Shown here piece by piece: positions 53,966-64,000 of a stretch of DNA of 64,000 bases. Numbering within the stretch: position 1 is the stretch's first letter; each line of letters begins with the position of its first letter. Made by a program: the position numbers and the translations under genes. The DNA is taken from NCBI RefSeq assembly GCF_004798865.1, contig NW_025335455.1, positions 124,001 to 188,000 of the forward strand. Reading direction: 5' to 3'. The notes beneath the pieces are model-generated. The model had not been told where the DNA came from and searched no databases. It saw only the letters and a program-made list of their open reading frames with translations. This stretch comes from Varanus komodoensis. Lineage: Eukaryota; Chordata; Lepidosauria; Squamata; Varanidae.

Positions 53966-56494
53966 ATGGAGGTGACCACCTGCAGGAGTCAAAGCACAGG
54001 TAACGGTGGGGGGGGGGCAAGTTCTCTGGAAAAGCCGTGAGAGAAGCCCTGCTGGATCAAACCGGAGGTGCATCTAGGCCAGCGCTCTGTACAAAGTGGC
54101 AAAGCAGCTGCCCACGGGACCCCTCGAGCGGGAGGGGGGCAAGACCACCTCCTGCCCAGCTGGGTGCGTGCAGGCATGCCAGCCCTGGTCAAGGAGGCAG
54201 CCCAGCAAGGCTCGCAGTCACTGACAGCCTTTCCCTCATCAACCTGTCCAAACCATCCAAGAGCCATCCAGATTGGCAGCCAGCACCTCTTCCCGTGGCA
54301 GCGTATTCCTCTCTCTCGTCTGTGCTAAACCTTCCCCCAGTCAGCTTCACAGGATGACCCCAGGGTTGAGTGTTGTGGGACAGGGAGAAAAAGCTCTCCC
54401 TTTCTACTTTCCTCACACCATGGCATTATTTTAAACACCTCGATCATGTCTCCGCTAGCTCGCCTTTTTCTTAAGCGAGACAGTCCCAGTTTTTGTAGCT
54501 GCTCCTCAAGGGGAGCTGCTCCAGCCGTCTGATCATTTTTGTTGCCCTTCTCTGTACTTCTTCCAACTCATTAATGCCCCTTTTCAGGTGGAACCGGACA
54601 CACTATTCCAAGTGCAGTCACACCTAAGATTTGTATAAGGGAAGGAAGTTTTTGGTAGTCCTATTTTCTGTTCCATTCCTAATTACGCCTGACAGAGTTT
54701 GCCACCTTCACGGCAGCTGCGCGCTGGGGCCAACATTTTCATCGAACTATCCGCCACTGCCCCAAGAGCCTGTTCCGGCTCAGCCACTGCTAGTTCAGCT
54801 CCCATCAGCCTATGCTTGAAGCTGGATTTTTTTGCCCCAACATGGCATTACTCTACACTTCCTTCTATTGAACTGCACCTGTCATGTTGATGCCCCTTCT
54901 CCCACTGTGGAGAGATCCCTTTGGAGCCCCTCACAGTCCCGTTTGGTTTTAACTACCCATTTTTAAGGAGTTTACAGTGGAGGTGATTAGAAGCCTGGAT
55001 TTCTAGATTGTCTCTTGCTGGAGTTTGTTCCCTGGTGGGTCTACATGTTTATGCGAATATCTGGAATGATAGGTAGATATGACAGACCTACCTTGAAAAT
55101 GTAAAGCTGAAGTTCATATTTCAAAACCCATTTGGCTGTGCATTATATTAGACCTCTTGGAAGCAATTCGCTCACTTAGCTTCCTCAGTTTCCCACTCTA
55201 AGGCCTTATAACCATTTTTCAATTTAATTATATTATGAATCTCATCAAAACAGAATCTAATTAGAAAGAAAACTCTGAGAGCCAGTGTGGTGTAGTGGTT
55301 AAGAGCATGGGACTGGGACTCAGACGATCTGGGTTCTAGTCCCCGCTCAGCCATGGAGCCAACTGGGTGACTTTGGGCCAGTCACACACTCTCAGCCCAA
55401 CCTCCCTCACAGGGTTGTTGTTGTGGGGATAAGATGGAGGAGGAGAATGATGTAAGCTGCCTTGAGCCCTTTGTAGGAAAAAGGCAGGATATAAATTGAA
55501 AAATAATAAAATTAGTAATTGCTTAAATATAAATATCAATATAACCACATCTTATCCAGGTGTATCCATTATTTATAAGCTTCAGCAAAGACAGAGGAAA
55601 TATTCATATGTAGGACTGAGTTAGAGTGATGCCTGTATGTAATTTAATATAAAACAAGCAAAACTTATTTTGTCTGCAAATTAAGGAATGGGAGGGAATG
55701 GGTGTAAGCGTTCTGAAAACGTGTGTGAATGGGTGGCATTGCTGGAATGGAAAGTGGTTGCGACTCCTTTTTCGCACTCATTTTTAAAAGCCCCCACTGC
55801 CATGAGTGCATCGTCATGCCATTTCTCTTTCTCCTACAATGCACGGTCCCTGGCAGGGATGGATAAGGGCGCAATCCTAATGTCAACCCGGCCGGAGGAA
55901 CTCAGCGTGGAGAACATTGCAAAGGTGCGCAATCGCCTGGAATCCCTGGGTGCCCTTTCCCCAGCCCTGGAAAAATGCCTGGATGAAACACTGCTAAAAT
56001 TCAGCCGCGAAGAAAGCTGCGTGCAGGAGAACGCCTGCCTGGTGATCAAAGGCGAGGAGAAGAAGCTGGCGTTTGTCTCTGGCAAGGGAGAGATCAGCAT
56101 TCATGTGCGCTATGCAGATGCCTACACTGACTACACGGTCAAGCTCCCCACATTCAGTGCAGCAGTAGAGAAGTCACCAGATGGTGTTTTGTTGTTAAGC
56201 GAGGAGAACCTACAGAAGATACAGCAGGAAATCCTCTCCTGGAGGGAAACTACCAAAGGCCTCAAGGCTTGCTTGGAATATGCCTTCGATCAGTTTTGCC
56301 GAGAGCCTGTCCGTGTGCAGAACAATTGCTGGATGGAGATAGCGAGCGATGGAAGACAGCTGCAGTTAATTTCTGGTGCGGGGGACAACCTCATGAAAAT
56401 CTATAGGACAAAAGATAAAAATATCAAATATAATATTGTGCTTTCTACACTTTGGGATGAGTTTGTGAGGGCTCTCACTCCCAGTGTTTGGTAA
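53966..56494 (+). CDS. Gene G: two-domain protein of unknown family (223 aa), probably interferon-inducible
   Basis: Two coding exons: 53966-53999 (MEVTTCRSQST, donor CACAG/GTAACG) and 55857-56494 (acceptor CCCTGGCAG). They join in frame to 672 nt. The second exon's frame is open over 638 nt and an AATAAA follows 87 nt after the stop. The protein is two copies of one domain: residues 27-89 and 125-187 align without a gap at offset 98, with about 20 of 63 identical, including LS.EN, CL, F.RE, VQ.N and SG.G. Each copy looks like a helical half followed by several beta strands. No signal peptide, membrane segment or known domain is recognised. If the first exon were wrong, translation could start at M13 or M20 in exon 2. 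Function unknown; the promoter suggests induction by interferon. Confidence 0.72.
54040..54960. mobile_element. CR1-like LINE remnant
   Basis: Contains the familiar stretches CCCTGCTGGATCAAACC, CTCGATCATGTCTCC, TGATCATTTTTGTTGCCCTT, TTTTCATCGAACTATCCGCC and AGAGATCCCTTTGGAGCC. The CR1 assignment is from memory. It lies in the intron of gene G. Confidence 0.5.
55280..55502 (+). mobile_element. tRNA-derived reptile SINE (MIR-like layout)
   Basis: tRNA-like head with A and B boxes (AGTGGTTAAGAGCATGGGAC, GGTTCTAGTCCC), a core (GTGACTTTGGGCCAGTCAC) and an LINE-type tail ending ATATAAATT. It lies in the intron of gene G. Confidence 0.75.
55857..56494 (+). CDS. Gene G exon 2 carrying both domain copies
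   Basis: Open from the acceptor to the TAA. Domain copy 1 has ESCVQENACLVIKG and AFVSGKG. Copy 2 has PVRVQNNCWMEI and QLISGAG. Both are intact with no frameshift, so the gene looks under selection rather than decayed. Confidence 0.82.
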
Positions 56495-56580
56495 CCAAGC
56501 TTTGCTAATACATGCACAATCCACTGGGTGGACAGAAGGCATCTGAGATTTATCATGAAAGGCAATTTAAAAGCCCATCC

Positions 56581-56586
56581 AATAAA
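56581..56586 (+). terminator. Polyadenylation signal of gene G
   Basis: AATAAA 87 nt after the gene G stop codon. Confidence 0.6.
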
Positions 56587-56599
56587 TGCAAGATAAAGC

Positions 56600-57480
56600 A
56601 GCTGCCATAACTGGTGCTACCAATCACAAGATATCATTTGCATTCGTACAACACAACAAGCAGCTCTGCGCGATTACCATGGTTTGAGCGTTTTTACCTG
56701 ACAGACTGGCAAGTATCATGGTTTCCATCCTCCCCACTCAGTTCTCCCATATGTGATCACCCATTGAGCCTGAAATTCAATCCCAAGGTGCATCACGCCC
56801 TGCCTTAGTTGCCCGCCTCTTTATCATTGGCCCATGCACGAATGGCTGGAGTGGCTCCAGCAGTTGCCACTCTTTCCAGAGGACTCAGTGGTAGTAGCAT
56901 ACCAGGGCCATGGAAACCATGATGGAAGGTTCAGACAATGCAACAAGCCATGGCGGCATGCAGAAGCCATAGAACAAGCTTGTTTTTTTATCATTGTTCC
57001 TAAAGACCAAATTTATCCTGCTGAAATACCACGACTAGCTTCAGGCAGCACAACAGACCAACAGTGTTGAAAAACTACCTTGCCTTATGGTGTCGTCTGA
57101 ACCTGGCCATCATGCAATTCCTCTGCTTTTTCTCCCCACAAGAAATTTCTGCAGCAAGAAAAAAGCTGGAAACGGGAACATTATGGCCAGAAATCAATGT
57201 AGCCTAGACACCCCCCTGCAAAATTCCATGGATGAGAGACAAAGATGGTACGCTTCTGAAAAGGCTCATCTGGAAGCCCCCATATTGTTACTTCTCTAGG
57301 ATCCAGGGCATCCATGGGTTCATTGCAGCACAAATGGCAGCTCAGGTCCAGAAAGGCAATGGGGAGAGCTGTTGCATCGCTGACAGGTCACAATACATAC
57401 GCACACTCTGAACTGAAGTACCTGGACCTTGCTTCTTTCAAACCATACTCTGAAAGGGGGAGGCAAGCGCAAGAGAGTTT
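56600..57480. other. Downstream of gene G, no gene recognised
   Basis: Short ORFs only. No further copy of the gene G domain is visible on either strand. Confidence 0.4.
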
Positions 57481-57730
57481 GGGATCTCATTAAAAGGGTG
57501 CTTGCTGTGCTACTTCGCCTTTTCCAGGCACTGCAGTCCTTAAGTGCTTTGCTTTGTTTTCAATTCAGCTTTGTTACAGTATTTTAAAATCTTGTAGATA
57601 CTTTTAAATCTGTACAAGTTTTATATCATGGTCCATCATGTTGCATTTTATGTATGTAACTCTTATGAACCACCTGGAGAACCTGTACTAGACAGTATCT
57701 GTATGTAATAAATATCAAATAAATAAATCC
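57480..57730 (+). mobile_element. L2-like LINE 3' tail
   Basis: AT-rich 3' end with GAACCACCTGGAGAACC and the terminal AATAAATATCAAATAAATAAA. Confidence 0.4.
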
Positions 57731-58989
57731 ATTTTCTTTTATGACTTGTTTGAAACTGCCATCTCAGTTCTTCAGTTGGTGTAGGGGGAAAGGAGCGGAA
57801 AAGCAAGCCAGCATGGTAAACTTTCACTTCAATCTCTCAAGGTTTCTGCAGGCTCCTAAAACTGATTTTAAAAAATCTGCCCCAGTTTGCCACCTGCAAA
57901 TTCAGATCCAGGTGAGTGCCTCTGCCATCACAGTTTTGGAGGATGTTAAGCCTGTGGCTCCATCCGTGTCCAAGGAATGTTCTTCCTAGATCTGCACCAA
58001 CAGCTGCCTATTTTAGGGGGCTTTCTATTCCCCCGGGCTTTTCACACATCAGCAGCACAATACAGGTGTTAAGGAAGTCCAGTTGTGCTAAGTTTAATTT
58101 TTCTGTTCCTTCTTTGTAGCAATTTGATTTTTCCCCTCATTTCTAAGAAAGGATATGCTCAGAAGCAGAATTAAAAACGTTAAGAGTAATAAAAACATTA
58201 AACCTGTGCTGTGCTTTGTTTTAGAAGCAACGTATTTGCACTTAAAAATAGATAGGCCCGTGAGTCGTTCTACTTGCTCTGTATCTCCCACCCGTCCTTA
58301 CTCAGCTGATAACTCCCGGGAGGGTTGTGGGGGGCCCAGGGCTGGACTTCCAGGCCCCCTAAGTGGCCACCCAGCATCACCGACTGTGGGCTGACTCTGC
58401 TGCCACACTTCTTTTACAAACCATTCCGGCTGGGGTTGTTGGCAAAGCATGCATCAGGTTACCAGTGCTCGTTTTATTATTTTTACTATCAGAAGAACCC
58501 ATTCTACAAGAAAATGATACGTATTCTCAAGTAAATGAGTGCTTCTCAGTTGAAGACTTCATACCTAGAGCTGGCTAAGGGTGGGCTGTATGAGACGAGT
58601 AAATCAACACTCAACATTATCTAAGGGCACCACTGCTGGCAGGAGCCCTGAAGTAAAGCACACCTTTAAATATTGCACCTAAGATACGCTGCAATATTTT
58701 GCTGCAGTGCCCACATGCAGCACTAGACTGCAGGTCAGTGTGCCAAAGGAAACGTTCCCGTGGCACACAAATAAATGCATGTCTGTGACTTCTAACCATG
58801 CATGCCGTCTATCAAATTCTAGGCGTTCTTAAAATATCACCAAAATTCGATTTAAAAAAACTACAAGACCATAGGCTGAATGCTAGCAAGCAGGTGCAGA
58901 GTGCATTTTCTTCAGAAAGATGGAAAAGAGATCCAGCATCTCTTTCACCAAATCAGACTACGGTACCTGGAACTTCTGAGCAATTCTAG

Positions 58990-59310
58990 TTTTCCCTGTG
59001 AGGGGAAGCAGAAGCGACTATGGAATGCACTCCCTAGAGAGGTCCGCCTGGCGCCATCATTACATGTTTTTCTTCTAAAGACCTTTTTATTTGGCCAATA
59101 TTTTAACACATAGTAATTTTAATTGTGAAATGACTTATTTATTTTAAATTATTTTAAATGATGCTCAGTGTGGAATAGTTATTTTATTTTATTTTATTTT
59201 ATTTTATTTTATTTTATTTTATTGAAGTCTGAAATAATGTTGTGAGCCGTTCAGAGACGACAGTAATGGATGGCCTACACATTTTTTAAATAAATAAATA
59301 AAAATATATC
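58990..59310 (+). mobile_element. L2-type LINE 3' fragment
   Basis: Begins GAAGCGACTATGGAATGC and continues CTCCCTAGAGAGGTCCGCCT, the same ORF end as at 12.2 kb, then a tail ending AAATAAATAAATAAA. A TTTTA microsatellite has expanded inside the tail. Confidence 0.7.
59181..59223 (+). repeat. (ATTTT)n microsatellite
   Basis: Eight ATTTT units inside an L2 tail. Confidence 0.9.
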
Positions 59311-59635
59311 AAGACTTGGAAATGCAGAGTACCAGTGAGCATGGTAAGAGTGACTTCCTCCAGGAAAGGTACATCTTTTGCTCATTTTATTTTAAAAATA
59401 AGGATCTGGGAAATAAATTCAGTATTCCACCTACGAGCATGTGTAACAATGTGCCATCTCACTGATCAGATCCCATCTTTTTTCTTCTTTAATGCTGCAT
59501 ACAGAATACAGGGGGATACAATGAAGAAAAGACTAAATGTGGTGGGGGATTGTTTTATTTTTTTCTTGGCAATGAAATTCTGGACAGATGATAGGCGTGC
59601 ATATTTGCGTCATGGGGAGACGCATGCAGAATAAA

Positions 59636-59850
59636 AGCTTGTGCTGTGCTGGATCTGGCCAAGCACCCATCTAGTCCAGCATCCTGTTCACTCAGTGGCC
59701 ATCCAGCTGCCCACAGGATCCCACAAGCAGGACTTTTGTGCAGTGACACCTCCTCATCCAAGCAACACAGGATAGGTACCACTGTACATGGGCAGAGTGC
59801 TATTGAGCATGTTCGAGGCACATTGGTGGAACTGGTTTCTAGGGAAACTG
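59636..59850. mobile_element. CR1-like repeat fragment
   Basis: GTGCTGGATCTGGCCAAGC and CATCTAGTCCAGCATCCTG are related to the 54.04 kb repeat. Confidence 0.45.
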
Positions 59851-60171
59851 GTTTCTATTTTGGACAAAAATGATACTAAGAAACTATCTTTTCAAGCAAG
59901 ACCACATGCAGAATTCCTTTTCCCTTTGACAGCAAACAGCTTTTTTACATGGGTAGAATACCCATGAACATGTGCAAAGTACCATCCCCCAGAAGATACA
60001 TCATCTTTTTTAAGGCATCATATTAAATAGTGAAATAATTACAAGACTAAACATATAAGCTTGGATTCAGATTTAATTTGGATCAAATGTGTTGGTGAAA
60101 GAGGACTTTACTCCCTCCATATTACAGCCCTTCCAGCCCCCTGAAAACCCTGCAGAGAGTCAAGAGACCCT

Positions 60172-60262
60172 GCTGAATGGTTTATTTGATTTATATACCA
60201 CCCCCCCCTTTTTTTTCAACGAACTCAAAGCAGCTTACACGGTGGGGCAAAAAACCTTCCAC
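60172..60262 (-). mobile_element. SINE or LINE 3' tail, antisense
   Basis: GGTTTATTTGATTTATATACC then CAAAGCAGCTTACACGG, a typical antisense 3' tail. Confidence 0.45.
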
Positions 60263-60689
60263 CACAGTCCTTTCCTCTCATAGAAGGCAGATACTGGATC
60301 CAACCCCTGTTGTTTTATTCATTCTTCCCTCTTTTAGCACCTGGTTATTACATTCTGGCCATGTGGTAAACGAGCTTTTGTGGCCCCGGTGGATGCTTTC
60401 CGTGAGACTGGCTCCACTCACCAGACCAAGGACCCCTGGCTCTCTCCTCTGCAGCCGAGCGTGATGGCACGGATGAGAACCCACATGTTCCCATCCCTGG
60501 TCCCAATCTTTGCTTATCTCTTCCCTCCCTCCCCTTACCTATTTCCTTTTCTGTTGTCGGTATTAAATCCTGCTCCTAAGGTCCGAGTCTGCCTTTAGCA
60601 TTCTTTGTACTACGCTGGGAACATTGTAAACACTGTTCACACGTGTTTCAGGCCACGAGAAGGATGAGGGAGGTCCAGAACTCCGAATT

Positions 60690-61230
60690 TCAGAAAAGGC
60701 CCGTGAGCCTGTTGATTTCTTGCTTAAACGGGCCTTGCTCTCTTGCGCCACCCCGGTGGCAGGCTGATGAAAGTCCGTTTCCAGCAAAGAACATGCTTTG
60801 GGGAAATCGAAACTGACTTAGTCTTGGGGAGGGGAGAATGGAAAGCGAGACAAGACGCGAAGGGAAGGGCTTTTCCCCGGCCGGATGCAGGTGGAACTGA
60901 CTTCCACGTAAGCAGCGAGGCTCGAACCAACTTCGCACAAGGTACGAAGGGACAAGGCGCAAGGCAAAGCGTCTCCTGCAGCGTTGCGAGCCGTGGTAAG
61001 CACGCCTGTGAGCAGCAGAGGACGCTTGCTGGGGGACGGGGTGATGGGACCCGTAGTGCCACAGCTCTGGAGCGCACCAGATAGGAGGAGGCGTTTTACG
61101 GGCATGGTGAGAGAAGGGAGGGAGCGAGAGAGCTGGAGGGGACGGGAGGATGGGACTTCGCAGGAGCCCTTCCCAGGCCCGCTTTCCGTGAAGGGGATCG
61201 GAGGACGAGCTGCGGGATACAAATCTAATA
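60690..61230. promoter_or_regulatory. CpG-rich region with an ISRE, no gene assigned
   Basis: Raised CpG content over about 500 bp, an ISRE at 60803-60814, and possible splice donors on the plus strand (AAG/GTACGA near 60.94 kb, GTG/GTAAGC near 60.99 kb). It looks like the promoter and first exon of a gene whose coding exons would lie to the right of the window. Confidence 0.4.
60803..60814 (+). promoter_or_regulatory. Perfect ISRE at 60.8 kb
   Basis: GAAATCGAAACT, an exact GAAANNGAAA(C/G)(T/C) match inside a CpG-rich block. Confidence 0.55.
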
Positions 61231-61606
61231 ATCTGGAGATGCTCCAGAATAAATGACGGTATAGAAAAGCCTTAAATAAATAAATAGGCTGTGGAGAGAA
61301 GGATGACAAGACAGAAGACCCTGAGACTAAATACGTGGTGGTCAAGGTGAGATGCTATCGGACCTCCAACTAGAGTTGTGGGTGTGTAACTTGCCTGGCT
61401 TCTGCCAGTATATTGGATGCAGGAACAGTTGGTGAAGCTTTGTTAAGAAAAATTATCACCTGTAAAGGTGTCCACATTATGCTGCTGTTAATGGCGCTGG
61501 ACAGGAACTGGTTAAAATAAAAAGGTTGGGAAGTTTGGGTGGCAGGCCTTGACAAAAATGACATGTTACCTGAATTGCATATAGGGAGGAAGGGAATCAC
61601 ATACAG

Positions 61607-62150
61607 CAGGGGTCCTCAAACTTTTTGAATAGGGGACCAGTTGAAAGGCTGCGGTGACCGTCGCGGGCCAGTGAGGTGGGGGTGCCTGGGGTGGGGGCCG
61701 GTGAGGTGCCCTCGGAGGCATCGGGCGCACGTGGCGGTGGCTCGCTTGCTCAGAGATTTGTTTATTTATTTAGAGTTTTAGTATGCCGTCCCATCACTTA
61801 TAACCTCGGGACGGCTCACATAAATAAATAAACATGGTACAAAATACAATTAAAATCCAGAAACACCCTGGCTGCACAATTCAAACCTATAGATATTAAA
61901 CATTATTAAAATATTTTTTAAATAAAAAGAACTTAGCCTGGTGCCAAAAAACAAATAATGACGGCGCCAGGTGGACCTCTCTGAGGAGCGCATTCCACTC
62001 TGGGGAGTGCTGAGATCTCCCAGCGAGTCCAAAACCATCTCCGAGCGAGCAAGCCACCACCTCCCCGCCTGTGCAGCAAGCACGTGCGGGCCGGCTGGAT
62101 GGCCATGGGGGGCCGGATCCGTTCCGCGGGCCGTAGTTTGAGGGCCCATG
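61607..62150. mobile_element. hAT-type MITE carrying a nested L2 fragment
   Basis: Ends CAGGGGTCCTCAAACT and inverted AGTTTGAGGGCCCATG. Adjacent 8-mers ACATACAG and GCATATAG differ by two transitions and may be the old target duplication. Confidence 0.75.
61757..62040 (-). mobile_element. L2-type LINE 3' fragment nested in a hAT MITE
   Basis: TTTATTTATTTAGAGTTTTA and CTCGGGACGGCTCACATAAA, then the antisense ORF end (GCGCCAGGTGGACCTCTCT). hAT sequence resumes after it, so it inserted into the hAT copy. Confidence 0.7.
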
Positions 62151-62170
62151 GCATATAGGGAGGAAGGGAA

Positions 62171-63534
62171 AGGAAGGGTTTCTTTGTCCTTTTAAAAGTG
62201 CGATCAGTACTAGGCTGACTTCTCCAGGTGGCTTGAGAATAATACAGACCTGAGGTGGGGACGCTGGTGCAGTGGCTTTGAACAGGAGCTGTGAGCCATG
62301 AACCATTTCTTCTAATCCTGCCTGTGTCATGGACTCGCTTAGCCACCTGCATGGCCCCGCTCCCGGAGAAAATACAAAGGACTGAAAGATGTGAGAATCT
62401 GTACTCCTTTTTTTTCTGAAGTCCCTTTAGGACACTTGGGGGAAATCCTACATTGTTGCTTATGGGGTTGGGCCCAGTTCTGGGTGTGAGCAGCTGGGCT
62501 GATTGGAGCAGGATTCCACATCATCAGCGCCCCCCCCCCCGCCCTGTGGAAATGGCAGGTCAGGTGAGCAGGCGGCAGGAGAAGAGAGGGGACCCCTGAA
62601 AATCAGGCGGAGATTTATTTGTGATTCTTTTTGATTTCATTAAATTATGGCAGCCAAGTGGGTAGTGCCTTTTGGGCAGTTTGGAATCATGAAAAGCAAA
62701 GAACGATGCTTTTCTTGAACGATGATCTAACAATTGAAACAAGATATTTAAATCAAGATATTTAAATATTTACAATTCTAAAGAGCTAGCAAGTTAACAT
62801 AATGAGATTCTAGAGAATTGGTCTTAGCCTGGCCTCTAAATGCACACGGCATGGTCCAGTCTCCTTGGGAAGGGATGCCCCTTTCTCTCTGTGCTACAAC
62901 AAAGCAGGAGCTGCTATCCAGCTGTCAATTCTAGAGCTTGGGATGTTTTGATTTTCCTTCAGAAATGCTCCATATCCTCACATGGCAGCATTAAAAGCTC
63001 CAAACGTTGAATTGGTAGCATTTCTCAGAGTCATCAAGGTGAAGATCTAAATGTGCTGGAGATGAGCCTACCAAGATATATCAAAGCTGGTCCACCTGCT
63101 GCTCATGTTTAAATCTTTCAAAAACTTGCTGGAGGGGGGAAAGTGGTGATCGCTCTTGTGTGCATACTTGGTTACTTGTTGCCTGGCATGGCCTTCCAGA
63201 GGAGATGAGGTAGCTTTCTATTTCTGTGCTGGTTTTGGAACATGCCTAGAACCCAGTGGGGTCATCCCAGGAAGCTGCATTTAAGACGTTACTTCTTAAT
63301 ACAGTGCTTAGTTAATCTATGGGGTTCTTTCAGTTTTGATGATTTAAAAGAGGATTGGGCCAATGCATGGAGGATAAAGCTAGTCGTCATGGCTATATAG
63401 TCCCTTCAGGTTCAGAGGCAATATGCCCCTATATAGCAGCTGCTGGCAGTTGGTGCTCTTGCACCCATGTCTAGTTATAGGCTTCCTACTGAAGGATCTG
63501 GTTGGCCACCATGTGAAAAGACTGTTGGGCTAGA
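62171..63534. other. No gene recognised
   Basis: Low-complexity and unique sequence. No exon with the gene G or TRIM signature seen. Confidence 0.4.
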
Positions 63535-64000
63535 TATTTATTTATTTATTTATTTATTTTATTTAAAACATTTCTATGCCGCCCGCATCGCAACAAAGCC
63601 TTGGGGCGGCTCACAACAAAAACAAAAGCATATAAACATTATACAATAAAAATATTAAAACCCGGTGCATCTCGGCTTAAAACAATATTTTATTTATTAA
63701 CAATATTTATACCCTGTCCTTTACGAGACATCTCAGGACGACTTACAACAATAAATCACAAATAAAGTACAGTACTGAGCATGACAATGTTAAAACCTCA
63801 TTAAAATAATTAAATATTAAAATAATGGGCAAATAAAAATGTTTTTGCCTGGCAGTGAAAAGAATATAACATTGGTGCCAGACGAACCTCTCTGGGGAGC
63901 TCATTCCACCGTCAGGGCGCCACCACAGAGAAGGCCCTCCTCTGGGTATTCACCCTCCTAACCTCCTTCAAGGAGGGTTCCCGGAGCAGGGCCTCTGCTT
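63535..64000 (-). mobile_element. L2-type LINE fragments, antisense, running off the window
   Basis: Two 3' tails in a row (63.54-63.67 and 63.69-63.83 kb), the second continuing into antisense ORF sequence (CTCATTCCACCGTCAGGGCG) to the window end. Confidence 0.7.

Noticed and set aside
55280-55350. tRNA-like sequence
   Set aside because: It is the head of a SINE. The sequence continues into the SINE core and tail, so it is not a tRNA gene.
1-64000. CRISPR arrays, bacterial operons, integrons
   Set aside because: None expected or seen. The sequence is vertebrate, and tandem repeats here are microsatellites or the coding heptads of gene E.

Overview
The window looks like nuclear DNA from a squamate reptile, most likely a lizard. 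The basis is the repeat load: RTE-BovB LINEs in both orientations, many L2-type LINE tails, an ACA-type tRNA-derived SINE, other reptile tRNA-derived SINEs, an L1 fragment and hAT/Tigger-like MITEs. The genes have vertebrate intron/exon structure. I cannot name the species.

Layout. (1) 4.66-13.27 kb, minus strand: TRIM gene A, seven coding exons that splice in frame to 493 aa (RING, B-box, coiled coil, PRY/SPRY). A second intact RING/B-box exon (B, 15.03-15.46 kb) lies upstream with no downstream exons of its own. (2) 20.04-31.80 kb, minus strand: TRIM gene C, seven coding exons, 496 aa. A RING-only exon (D, 32.48-32.72 kb) lies upstream of it. (3) 32.7-41.8 kb: no host gene seen. It holds a 5'-truncated L1 with a perfect target-site duplication, a 700-bp solo LTR and a broken BovB LINE. 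(4) 42.15-49.69 kb, plus strand: TRIM gene E, six coding exons, 527 aa, whose PRY half is replaced by a 3 x 42-bp tandem repeat. (5) 51.7-56.6 kb: two divergently arranged genes of no family I recognise, F (minus, 97 aa) and G (plus, 223 aa), either side of a CpG-rich region. (6) 56.6-64 kb: mostly repeats, plus a second CpG-rich region with an ISRE at 60.80 kb and no assigned gene.

A, C and E share one exon plan (RING/B-box; 90-96 nt; 231 nt; 23 nt; 113-116 nt; optional small exon; PRY/SPRY) with identical intron phases, so they are tandem paralogues of the TRIM27/TRIM39/TRIM7-like class. In tetrapods such TRIMs often cluster near the MHC and many are interferon-inducible ubiquitin ligases.

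The most interesting part is the F/G pair. G consists of two copies of a roughly 95-residue domain that align without gaps at an offset of 98 residues. F may be a single-domain relative. Their shared promoter region carries two perfect interferon-stimulated response elements, and the one nearer G is followed by a TATA-like box. A third perfect ISRE lies at 60.8 kb. IRF-type motifs also lie just upstream of TRIM genes C and E. I infer an interferon-inducible locus that joins TRIM genes to an orphan gene family. All exon joins were worked out by eye from splice sites and reading frame; none is backed by transcript data.
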